Below are positions 35,871-44,020 of a stretch of DNA of 64,000 nucleotides, in pieces (position 1 is the stretch's first letter; every line of letters begins with the position of its first letter). The stretch comes from CAWUKT01 sp963923035. Its GTDB lineage: Bacteria > Bacteroidota > Bacteroidia > J057 > JADKCL01. The notes beneath the pieces are model-generated. The model did not search any database and had not been told where the DNA came from. It was given only the letters and a program-made list of their open reading frames with translations. A program made the position numbers and the translations under genes. The stretch covers positions 16,713 to 80,712 of the forward strand of contig CAWUKT010000026.1 of NCBI GenBank assembly GCA_963923035.1, read 5' to 3'.

Positions 35871-35950
35871 ATAATTTTTACCCAAGCTAACTCCATTTAA
35901 CCTCTATGCTCCTACGGCATTGGGAGTTTATACTACGATAAAGGTAGAAT

Positions 35951-36934
35951 ATGAAACTCAGCATCTGGTCCCGGGCATCTGGGAATAAACTGTTTGAGAT
36001 GGAACACCCCGAGAACGATTCGTTCTTTCAGGCTCCTTCCAACCTGAATTTTCAGTTTGAGAAAAAAGAGCTCCAGGGGCATTATACTGGCTACCAACTG
36101 GGGAACATGCTGCTCGGCTACGGCAATTTCTCCCATGCCGAGCCCATCGACCTGGAATTTGAAAGCGAGGTCGAAACCGTAGAACTCCACTTCAAGTTGG
36201 CCGGGCGCACCGAGACCTGCGACCGGAGCCGGATCAACTACTGCCAATTCGACGGCAACCAGCAAAACCTAATGTATGCAGCCGGCTTCCGGGGCTATTC
36301 CACCATCTACGCCCAACAAAACACCGAGTTTTTCGAAATCAATTTCCGGCCCCAGGATTTTCTCAGCTACCTCCCCCGGGAGGGCCACCTGTTCGACCAA
36401 TTCCGCAACCAAATCGAGCGGGGATCCAGCGCCCTCCTCCTGGACCACAATCCAGCCATTTCCCCCCGGGCCCGCGTGCTAATCCAGGACCTGATCCACT
36501 GCCAACGAACTGGTGTCTACCGGCAAATGCTGGTGGAATCCCGGGTCCTCGAATTGTTGATGCTCCAATTTGAAGCCGCTGAATCCGCAGGCAACACCTC
36601 CGAAAGCGTGCTTTCCAAGGCCGTCCTCGAGAAAATGCACTTCATCCGCGAGTTCATTTCCCAGCACACCGACGAACACTTCACCCTCCAGGAACTCGCC
36701 CGCAAAGTCGGGACCAATGTCTTCACCCTCAAACAAGGGTTCAAACAGGCCTTTGGGACGACCGTCTTTGGGTACTGGAATTGCCTCCGAATGGCCTACG
36801 CCCGCCGACTCCTGCTGGATGGACGCCTGCCCATCAAAGTGGTGGCCGAGAAGGTCGGCTACAAGCACCCCCAACATTTCTCCACCGCCTTCAAAAAACA
36901 TTTTGGCGTCTCGCCCAGTAAACTCTTGGCCTGA
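35951..36934 (+). CDS. AraC-family regulator, PchR/YbtA-like
   Basis: 327 residues. The N-terminal ~200 residues are a ligand-binding domain of the type seen in siderophore-responsive AraC regulators (HAEPIDLEFESEVETVELHF; INFRPQDFLSYLPREGH). The C-terminal ~100 residues carry the two helix-turn-helix motifs (FTLQELARKVGTNVFTLKQG; IKVVAEKVGYKHPQHFSTAF), ending in FGVSPSKL. AAGGTAG just before the ATG can act as a ribosome site. It is divergent from the SIP/ABC operon across a Fur-like palindrome, the classic layout for an activator that senses the imported ferric siderophore. Ligand sensing is inferred from family and context. Confidence 0.88.
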   Translation: MKLSIWSRASGNKLFEMEHPENDSFFQAPSNLNFQFEKKELQGHYTGYQLGNMLLGYGNFSHAEPIDLEFESEVETVELHFKLAGRTETCDRSRINYCQFDGNQQNLMYAAGFRGYSTIYAQQNTEFFEINFRPQDFLSYLPREGHLFDQFRNQIERGSSALLLDHNPAISPRARVLIQDLIHCQRTGVYRQMLVESRVLELLMLQFEAAESAGNTSESVLSKAVLEKMHFIREFISQHTDEHFTLQELARKVGTNVFTLKQGFKQAFGTTVFGYWNCLRMAYARRLLLDGRLPIKVVAEKVGYKHPQHFSTAFKKHFGVSPSKLLA

Positions 36935-36967
36935 TCTCCACGAAAATCCCTACCTGATCCACAACCA

Positions 36968-37897
36968 ATGAAAACCCTTCGGGAAACCACCAAACCTCCA
37001 GCCAGACACGGCATTCCCAGAGCCCAAATGATGGCCCTGGGCTTTTTCCTGGTGCTGCTCCCCGGGCTCCTCCCCGCCCAGAACACCGCGGACACCTCCT
37101 TCGTCGTGTATGCCACTGCCCGACAGACAGTCATCGAATTGCCCGAAATCGTTGCCCAGGTCGCGGAAGCCGACGTTCTCTTCTTCGGAGAAGACCACGA
37201 AAATCTCGTCGGGCACCAGATCCAGGACCGTCTCTATGGGCTCTTGCTCAAGGAATTCGGGGACGTGACCCTCAGCCTGGAGATGTTCGAGACCGACTGC
37301 CAACTGGTCTTGGATGAATACCTCGCCGGCCACATCACCGAATCCAAATTTCGGGCCGCCGCCCGCCCCTGGCCCAACTACGCGGAAGCCTACCGGCCAT
37401 TGGTAGAGCAGGCCAAAGAGGCGAACCAGACCGTGATCGCTGCCAATGCACCGCGCCGCTACGTAAATCTGGTCTCCCGAAAAGGGATTGGGGCCCTGGA
37501 TCAACTCCCCAAGGACTCCCGCCGGCATCTCGCCCCATTGCCCATTGAAATGGGGGATGGAGGTTATCTGGAGCGATTTGAAACGGCAATGGGCGGCATC
37601 CACATAGGCATGGGCAGCGAAATGTTTGAGGCCCAGTGCACCTGGGACGCCACCATGGCCCACCGCATTGTGCAGGGCTGGAAGCAGGACAAGAAACGCC
37701 TCATTTTTCACCTCGCCGGCCGGTTCCACACCGATTACCAATCCGGGACCGTCGCCCAGGTCAAGCGCCTCCGCAAGGGCCTGAACGTGATGAATATTTC
37801 CGCCTTTCCGGTGGACGACCTCGACAACATTGACTTCGAGCAATACGCTGGACAGGCCGATTTTGTCATTTTCTTAAAACAAGACCCGGAAGATTGA
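36968..37897 (+). CDS. ChaN-like haem-binding uptake protein
   Basis: 309-residue protein with an N-terminal hydrophobic signal (ALGFFLVLLPGLLPAQ). It has the ChaN/haem-binding uptake (Tiki-like) fold: VLFFGEDHENLVGHQIQ, LSLEMFETDCQLVLDEYLAG, then VIAANAPRRYVNLVSRKG and ETAMGGIHIGM, and finally LIFHLAGRFHTDY. The paired GEDH and LAGxxHxD histidines could serve as haem or metal ligands. It begins 33 bases after the AraC gene, so is probably co-transcribed and under the same iron control. ChaN of Campylobacter is an iron-regulated haem-binding lipoprotein; no lipobox Cys is seen here, so this one is probably soluble. Confidence 0.8.
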   Translation: MKTLRETTKPPARHGIPRAQMMALGFFLVLLPGLLPAQNTADTSFVVYATARQTVIELPEIVAQVAEADVLFFGEDHENLVGHQIQDRLYGLLLKEFGDVTLSLEMFETDCQLVLDEYLAGHITESKFRAAARPWPNYAEAYRPLVEQAKEANQTVIAANAPRRYVNLVSRKGIGALDQLPKDSRRHLAPLPIEMGDGGYLERFETAMGGIHIGMGSEMFEAQCTWDATMAHRIVQGWKQDKKRLIFHLAGRFHTDYQSGTVAQVKRLRKGLNVMNISAFPVDDLDNIDFEQYAGQADFVIFLKQDPED

Positions 37898-37924
37898 AAA
37901 CCGGCTCGGGGCTGGGAGTTTGAG

Positions 37925-38029
37925 GAGGGCGGTCCCGGCGCTCACGCCGCCGGGCGGTCCCTCCGGCAGTCGCTCCGCTCACGCGGGAGCTCCAACAGAC
38001 GCCTCCGACACCTACCGCGGATTCCTGGC
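37925..38029. repeat. Dispersed hairpin-rich element, copy B
   Basis: 105 bp almost identical to 21997-22102 and in the same orientation, starting 28 bases after the ChaN stop. It has the same CCCGGCG/CGCCGGG stem and GCTCCGC/GCGGGAGC stem. Together the two copies bracket the iron-acquisition island. Copy B runs on into the tandem repeat array that follows. Confidence 0.8.
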
Positions 38030-38178
38030 AATGGCGAGCTTCCTCGAAATTGCCTCCTCAAGGGGGCAGATCGACGCCCAATTATCTTCGGCCTTTCCGG
38101 CCTCATGGCGCCTTAGTCCGCTGTCTTGGCGGGCATTCCTCAAAGATCGTGGGGCGCGCCCAGCGTCGAGCTGAGTGG

Positions 38179-38434
38179 GCCCAGCCCGATCTTAGGGGGT
38201 GCCCAAAGGTTCGCTGGACACGCCCGGCCCATCGCCGGGAGAGGCCGGCCTCCCTTTAGGGGGGACCTGAAGGTCGGCTGGGCATGCCCGGTCTCTTATC
38301 GGGCGGGGCCAGCCCGAACTTGGGGGGTGCCCAAAGGTTCGCTGGGCGCGCCCGCCTCGTAGCTGGACGAGGCCAGCTCACCCTTAGGGGGTACCCGGCC
38401 CCTTGCCGGGCAGGCTCAGTTCGGGGCCGGGCTT
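38179..38434. repeat. 64-bp tandem repeat with covarying hairpins
   Basis: Three full 64-bp units start at 38179, 38243 and 38307, and a fourth from 38371 matches over its first ~25 bases. A degenerate earlier unit is visible around 38121-38178. The shared core is GGCCAGCCCG..CTTAGGGGG, then GCCCAAAGGTTCGCTGGGC and CGCCCG. Each unit can form hairpin A (CCTTTAGG/CCTGAAGG in unit 2; CTTGGG/CCCAAAG with one bulge in unit 3) and hairpin B (GCTGG paired with CCAGC of the next unit). Inside hairpin B is a variable stem that stays paired: CCCGGC/GCCGGG, GCCCG/CGGGC, then CCTCGT/ACGAGG. 64 is not a multiple of 3, and no frame is shared between units, so it is not coding. Confidence 0.8.
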
Positions 38435-38470
38435 GCCCAGCTCCGGGCTGGGCCCAGCGATGGAGAGGCA

Positions 38471-38855
38471 AGTCCAACTTTCCCCTCAGTCAGAACCGTC
38501 TCTAAATTTTCATCCGTAAACTACTTTTCATTTTCACGTCAAGTCTGCACCTTTTTACCTACACCATTCGAGGGATGAATAGCCCCGGTTGTCGATGCCG
38601 GAGAAAGGGCAAGGCCATTCGGCCGGTTCTTCCAAGTTATTGCCATGTGGCCCAGTCACCTGAGGGTGAGTCCATTGGTGAAGGAGTGGAAAAAGTCGCC
38701 CCTTCATTCATTCTGGCTCCTTATTCCTAGGTTCTGCCTCCTTGGTTCCGTTCTCTTTTTGCTGCCTGTCTCCCTCCCGGAAGGATCAAGTTTTATTTTC
38801 CATTCCCCTGTTATATCTTCAAGCCCAGCTAAAAAGTCTAGTAATCATAAGTTCT
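38471..38855. other. Intergenic stretch before the hybrid sensor gene, no gene recognised
   Basis: About 385 bases after the repeat array. Base composition drops abruptly to AT-richer DNA from ~38500. The stretch presumably contains the sensor promoter. An open frame from the ATG at 38742 joins the sensor frame but encodes an unlikely leader. No -7 box, tRNA or terminator was identified. Confidence 0.4.
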
Positions 38856-41800
38856 GTGCGTAGGCAGGTTTCCATTATTGTGGTAGCTGTGTTTCTGTGT
38901 CTCTCCGGCAAGGGCTGGGGGCAGAAGTACAATTTCAGTTTTGAGCACATCGGCATGGAAGATGGTCTTCCGGCTCGGATGGTCTACCATATTGCCCAGG
39001 ATGGGGATGGCTTTTTGTGGGTCAGCACGCAGTTGGGGATTCACCGGTTTGATGGCCGCTATTTCAAGACCTATTCCAATGTCAGTCTCGGCCTGCCCAG
39101 TCGGTCTCCCGGTCTCCTCGTATTTGACGGAGACCACGGATTGTGGATTTCCTGTCCCATTCCGAACGAAGGCCGTTCCCGCACCATCATATTAGATACC
39201 AAAACCTATCGGTTCTTGTCCGTAGAGGAGGCCACAAATGGCTTGGTGGAGGCGCAGGATGTGATGACCATTGCGGCGCCGCACCGATCCGAAAAGGGGG
39301 TTCTCTACGTCCAGCCCGATGGCACCTTGATGCACTACGACGGGGCGCTGAGGAGTTATGGACGGTTCAATGCGGGAAAAGGGGGAACTCTGAGGGGCGG
39401 GGCACAAAGGCGTTTACTGGTATTGGGGGCGGGAGCGCTGTGCCCAGCGGATCAGCCCGGGGAAACCCTCTCTCTGCATTTCTTTTGCCCACTACTATTC
39501 CCAGCACCCCCAGTCCAAATTCTCTCTGAATGCTGATCCCATCTTGTGGTTCGCCCGGCCGGAGAAACATTGGACGTATATCATTCGGGACCAACAGCTT
39601 CAACCCCTGGAGTTTCCCGGCGTAATTCCGGACAAGATGCGCTATCCTATCGCCCTGGAAGATGAATATTTCATTTATGCCAGCCGGGACAGCTTCATTG
39701 CCTGCAAGTCCTCCGGGGAGATGATCGCCTCCAGCCCGGCCTTCCAAAACCATACTGCCTCCGATGAGAACCGGGTCTTTGAAATATTTGAAGATCGCCA
39801 GTCCAATTTGTGGGTGGCCACGGTCGACGGACTGTACAAAATCTCGGTCCTCCCCAATTATTTTGAGACCTTCAACGAAGGATTCAGCACCCACGGACTC
39901 CTGCCCGAGGGGAATCGCCTGTGGGCGACCGGCAAGGAATACTTCGCTTATTTGGACATCCAAACCGGTCAGCGACGTATCCTGGCCCACGAAAGGCCGG
40001 TCAACTCATTTTTCAAAGACTCCGAGCAGGTCATTTGGGGGCTGTCCCAGTGGAGCAGGTTTATGCGCTATACCCCCGACAACGATTCCCTTCGTTTGGT
40101 GGCTTCTCCCCACATCGTGTCCATGCTCGACGCCCTTGAAAAGGAATCCTCGCTGTGGGTAGGCACCCACAAAGGCGTCTACCGAACCGGGGGGCTGTAT
40201 TCGAACGGAGATTCCATTCACATGGACCTGGTCGCGGGGCAAACCGAAAGCAATACCATGAAAGTGCGAGCGCTGTTGGATCGGGGAAATGAAGTCTGGG
40301 CCGCAGGAACGAAGGGACTGATGATTTTTGATGCTGACGCCGGAGGACTCCTCCGGCACATTGGAGAAGAAGCCGGGCTGCCATTTACCGACCTGAACCA
40401 TCTGTATGTGGATGAGGCAGGTAATTGTTGGTTGGCCTCCCGGGGAGGAGGGCTGATCCGCTGGAACCCCAAAAAAAATGATTTCCGGCAGTTCACGATC
40501 CAGGATGGCCTGTCCAATGACAATATCTATGCGGTCATGGAGGACGGAAATGGGACCCTGTGGTTGCCCAGCGATTACGGGCTGATGTGTTTCGAAAAGG
40601 AAAGTGGTGACGTCCGGGTCTTTCACCGGGACAACGGCCTCCTCCACGAGGAATTCAATACCCTGTCCTACGCCCGGGATTCCCTGGGATTCTTCTATTT
40701 TGGGGGTCTCCGGGGTGTGGTAAAATTCCATCCCGACAGCCTCTCTTCCACCTTACCTTCTCCCAACCAGCAACTCCTGGCCTCGGAGATAAGGGTCCTT
40801 GAAGGGGGCGCCAACTCCTATGAAGACCGCCTGGAAGCCTATACCCACCAGAACCAAGTGGAATTGGCACCGAACGATCAATTGCTTGAAATCAAGGTCA
40901 GCAACCTGGACTTTACTGGCACCCAAAAGAAGGAGCTTGCCTATCGGCTCCAGGGGTACCATCCCAACTGGATCTATCCGACGGGCAACCTCATTTCCCT
41001 GATGAACCCTCCCTACGGGAATTATACGCTCCAGGTCAAGGCCCGGAGTTCGTCCGGCATTTGGCTCCCCCCTTCCCTCGAGATTCCCATCCAAGTCCGC
41101 TCCCCCTATTACTACAATGTCTGGTTCTGGTTGACCGTATTCGTTTTGCTTTCGATTGCCCTATGGGGGATGCTTCGGCTACGGATTCGATCGCTGAAGA
41201 ATGCCCGAAACAGGATGGAGATTGAGGTCAAAAAACGGACGCAGACCATTGCCCAGCAGGCCGAAGAGTTGGAAGAACTGTCCCAGGTCAAGTCCCGTTT
41301 CTTCTCCAATATCACCCATGAATTTAGGACTCCATTGACGCTGATCATCGGGCCGCTGAAGCAAATCCTCAGTGCCCCCCTGGGGAAAGAAACGCCCCTT
41401 CGGCTCCAGGGCGTCCTCCGCAACTCCGAAAGCCTCCTCGGCCTGATCAACCAACTGCTGGACATTTCCAAGTTAGAGCATGGGAAGATGGAGGTGGAAC
41501 GGAAGCACGGAGACATTGCCTTTTTTACCCAGGACCTCCTCACTTCTTTCATCCAACTGGCCAATCAAAAGGGCATTTCACTGGTCTATACGGTCCGCCC
41601 CGAGAACATAGAACTCGAATTTGACCGGGACAAATGGGAAAAGGTCCTGAATAACCTCCTGTCGAATGCCATCAAATTCACGCCTTCTGGAGGCCGGATC
41701 GATGTGGAGCTGTCTCTGGAAAAGGAGGAATTCCCCCACCAGCTTCAATTGAAGGTGCGGGACACGGGGGTGGGGATCGCACCGGAAGATTGGGACAAAG

Positions 41801-42810
41801 TGTTTGACCGCTTCTATCAGCCCAGCCAGCCCCGGTATTCCGGAACCCAAGGAACCGGAATTGGACTGGCCTTGGTAAAGGAGCTCATCGAGTTGCAGGG
41901 AGGGAATATCTCCGTCACCGGCCAGCCGGATGAAGGCTGTGAATTCACCGTACTCCTCCCTTTTGCTGCCCCGACGCCCTTGAATTTGGAGCAAGTGGTT
42001 CCCCAGCAAGACGGCAAGCTCCGCTTGCTGCTCATCGAGGACAACGACGAACTCCGGGCCTATATCCGGTCCTGCTTTGCCCCCGATCTCTACGAAATCT
42101 GGGAGGCTTCCGACGGTTCGCAGGGCGTCGCGCTGGCCCGGGAATTGGTCCCGGACCTCATCATTTCGGACATCATGATGCCCAATATGGATGGCTTTGA
42201 GGTCACCCAGCACCTGCGACAGCACCTGGCCACGTCCCATATCCCCATCATCCTGTTGACCGCCAAATCTTCGCTGGAAAGCCGGTTGGAGGGGCTGCGA
42301 AAAGGGGCCGATGCCTATTTATCCAAACCCTTCAGTCCCGAGGAGTTGCGGCTGAGGGTGGAAAAACTGATCGCACTGCGGGAACTGTACAAGGAGCGCT
42401 TTCGCCCTTCCCGGGACGCCCATCAACTTCCTCCCTCACTCCCGCCCGACCATGAATTGGATCCCTCCGAACGCTTCATGGCCGACCTGAAATCCTTCGT
42501 CACTGCTAACCTGGCCAACCCCGAACTCAAAGTCTCCCTGATCACCCACCATTTCGGCATCAGCCGGGCCCAGTTCTACCGTAAACTCCAATCCATCTCC
42601 GAACTGGGCGTCTCCGAACTCATTCGCTCTGCCCGGTGTGAGGCTGCCCTTCAATTGATTCGCCAGCAGGAATGCACAATGGCTGAGATTGCCTATGAAG
42701 TGGGATTTTCATCGCCCAGCCAATTCTCAAGGTCCTTCAAGACCCACTATGGCAAGAGCCCCAAAGAACTCCAGGGAGAACTATCCCTCCTGGCCGGCTC
42801 CCAAAACTGA
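38856..42810 (+). pseudogene. Hybrid two-component sensor (propeller, Y_Y_Y, HisKA, HATPase, REC, AraC HTH), frameshifted
   Basis: One-protein signalling system that senses a ligand in the periplasm and regulates genes directly. GTG at 38856 gives a signal peptide (SIIVVAVFLCLSGKGWGQ); an ATG at 38742 is possible. Propeller repeats (GDGFLWVSTQLGIHRFDG) run until the frame shifts near the G runs at 39394-39402. From there the frame one base later continues (HYYSQHPQSKFSLNADPILWFA) into more propeller blades, the Y_Y_Y domain (~40930-41100) and a membrane helix (~41110-41190). HisKA follows with His codon at 41317 in ITHEFRTPL, then HATPase (NLLSNAIKF; DTGVGIAP; GTGIGLALV), a receiver with Asp codon at 42169 in ISDIMMPNMDG, and a C-terminal HTH. 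The kinase-to-HTH part is intact. Confidence 0.8.
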
Positions 42811-42841
42811 TTTCATTTTTCTCCCTCTCCCACGACAAAAA

Positions 42842-42866
42842 GAGCTGCCTTTGGGAAAGACAGCTC
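42842..42866. terminator. Bidirectional-type terminator between convergent genes
   Basis: GAGCTG pairs with CAGCTC, and inside it CTTT pairs with AAAG. On the minus strand the hairpin is followed by TTTTTGTC, an intrinsic terminator for the small gene ending at 42901. On the plus strand, downstream of the sensor gene, the tail is weaker (ATTCTGCT). Confidence 0.65.
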
Positions 42867-42900
42867 ATTCTGCTAAAAATCAACGTTGAGATAAGTGAAC

Positions 42901-43254
42901 TTAATCTAAGAGTCCGAGGACGAAGGCCGCGGCGGCCCCCTGCTTGATCCGATCTGATCCAGTGTTCATCCAGGCAGTCTCCACCGTCCAGTCAGAGGCA
43001 GAGTAAAAACTTCCGTCTGATGCAATCCAACCTACTTCTGTGGTCCAATCGGCAGAAGAGTAAATACAGCCATCGCTGGCGATCCAGGCAACTTCCGTGG
43101 TCCAATCGTCGGAAGTATATACGCATCCGTCGCTGGCAATCCAGGCGACTTCCGTGGTCCAGTCTGTGGACAGGTAGACGCTGCTTTGGGCGGAAAGGAT
43201 GGAGGTGGCTCCAAGGGCCATGAACAAGGCTATAAACAGGGACAGTTTTTTCAT
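42901..43254 (-). CDS. Small secreted protein with four 19-residue DWTTEVAWIASDG repeats
   Basis: 117 residues: signal peptide (MKKLSLFIALFMALGATSILSAQ), then four tandem repeats of 19 residues of type YTSDDWTTEVAWIASDGCI, the last one diverged (SDWTVETAWMNTGSD), and a short tail. Two repeats contain Cys and the others Ser at the same place, so an inter-repeat disulphide is conceivable. The alternating hydrophobic pattern predicts two short beta strands per repeat. It recalls DUF6150-type small repeat proteins of Bacteroidota, but I cannot confirm this. It is a single gene with its own terminator, next to another small secreted protein gene. Confidence 0.7.
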   Translation of the reverse strand: MKKLSLFIALFMALGATSILSAQSSVYLSTDWTTEVAWIASDGCVYTSDDWTTEVAWIASDGCIYSSADWTTEVGWIASDGSFYSASDWTVETAWMNTGSDRIKQGAAAAFVLGLLD

Positions 43255-43299
43255 GATGATGTTGTATGTGTGAGTTTGAGGTAAAAATGAATGGGGCGC

Positions 43300-43734
43300 T
43301 TACTTCTTGCCCAGGCTGTTCCACTTGGTGAATTGGGCCGGGGTCAGGATGTCCTTCATCCCTTGCTGGATGGCCGGGTTTCTTTTGGCCTTTCCGTAGG
43401 CGACGCGGAGGGTATGCTCGGAGGCGGATACGGTCGGGCGCTCGCTCCCATGCTTCACCTTGGGGCGGGAACTGGCGTGAGAGGTTTTCTTGGCGGCAGC
43501 ATTTTCCCGCGCCGTGCGGTCGGCCGAAGAGGTCCGGTGGGAAGTCCGGGCGGATTCCCGGCTTTGCCGGATTTTGTCTTCTTCCGAATTGTACAGCTGC
43601 TTAACGGCTTGTTTCTGGGCATTGCTCAGACTGAGGTACGTGGCAATGCTTTCGCTTTCATCTTTGGCCATGTTTTGGGCGCTGACTGCCAAACCGGCAA
43701 ACAGCAGCACAAAAGCTAATAGAAATGTTTTCAT
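43300..43734 (-). CDS. Small secreted basic protein, Spy/CpxP-like pattern
   Basis: 144 residues with signal peptide MKTFLLAFVLLFAGLAVSAQ. Mature part: a helical segment (YLSLSNAQKQAVKQLYNSEEDKI), a Ser/Arg/Lys-rich low-complexity stretch (~55-100) and a final LTPAQFTKWNSL. The LSxxQ and LTPAQ motifs are like the LTxxQ repeats of Spy/CpxP periplasmic stress proteins, but the length and basic middle differ, so the family is tentative. It is encoded 45 bases upstream of the 19-residue-repeat gene on the same strand and may be co-transcribed. Confidence 0.6.
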   Translation of the reverse strand: MKTFLLAFVLLFAGLAVSAQNMAKDESESIATYLSLSNAQKQAVKQLYNSEEDKIRQSRESARTSHRTSSADRTARENAAAKKTSHASSRPKVKHGSERPTVSASEHTLRVAYGKAKRNPAIQQGMKDILTPAQFTKWNSLGKK

Positions 43735-43970
43735 TTGGTTGATACTTTAAGTTTGAATTCTACAAGAGAGTGCGGGAGATATGTACACGTGAACTTTAGA
43801 TCCCCACACTTCTCTGCCTGCATTTGTTCCAGGCCCTGCAAGTCTAAAATTTCGATCCAGAAGAGGCTTTTCAATTCGTCTCAAAGTGTTGCGTTTTCAT
43901 CTCTTCCTCCCCAAACCGGCCCCTACGGCCTCCCAGGACCTATTTCTCTGCTTCCCCCAAAACCAAAAAT

Positions 43971-43993
43971 GGCGCCCCCCAGCAGGGAGCGCC
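43971..43993 (-). terminator. Terminator of the T9SS cargo gene
   Basis: GGCGC/GCGCC stem extended by CCC/GGG inside. On the minus strand it is followed by ATTTTTGGTTTTGG. It lies 28 bases past the stop of the gene ending at 44021. The rest of 43735-43970 shows nothing recognisable. Confidence 0.65.
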
Positions 43994-44020
43994 TCCAATT
44001 AAAATCCGAATAAACAATCC

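Noticed and set aside
38179..38434. Integron attC array or CRISPR
   Set aside because: No cassette genes between units, no GTTRRRY/RYYYAAC core pair, no integrase. Units are directly adjacent without unique spacers, so it is not a CRISPR array either.
37920..38505. Small open frames within the repeat region
   Set aside because: They change frame relative to each 64-bp unit and have repeat-driven composition with no plausible protein.
43971..43993. A riboswitch or structured leader upstream of the small secreted gene
   Set aside because: The hairpin is correctly placed and T-tailed as a terminator for the minus-strand gene ending at 44021.
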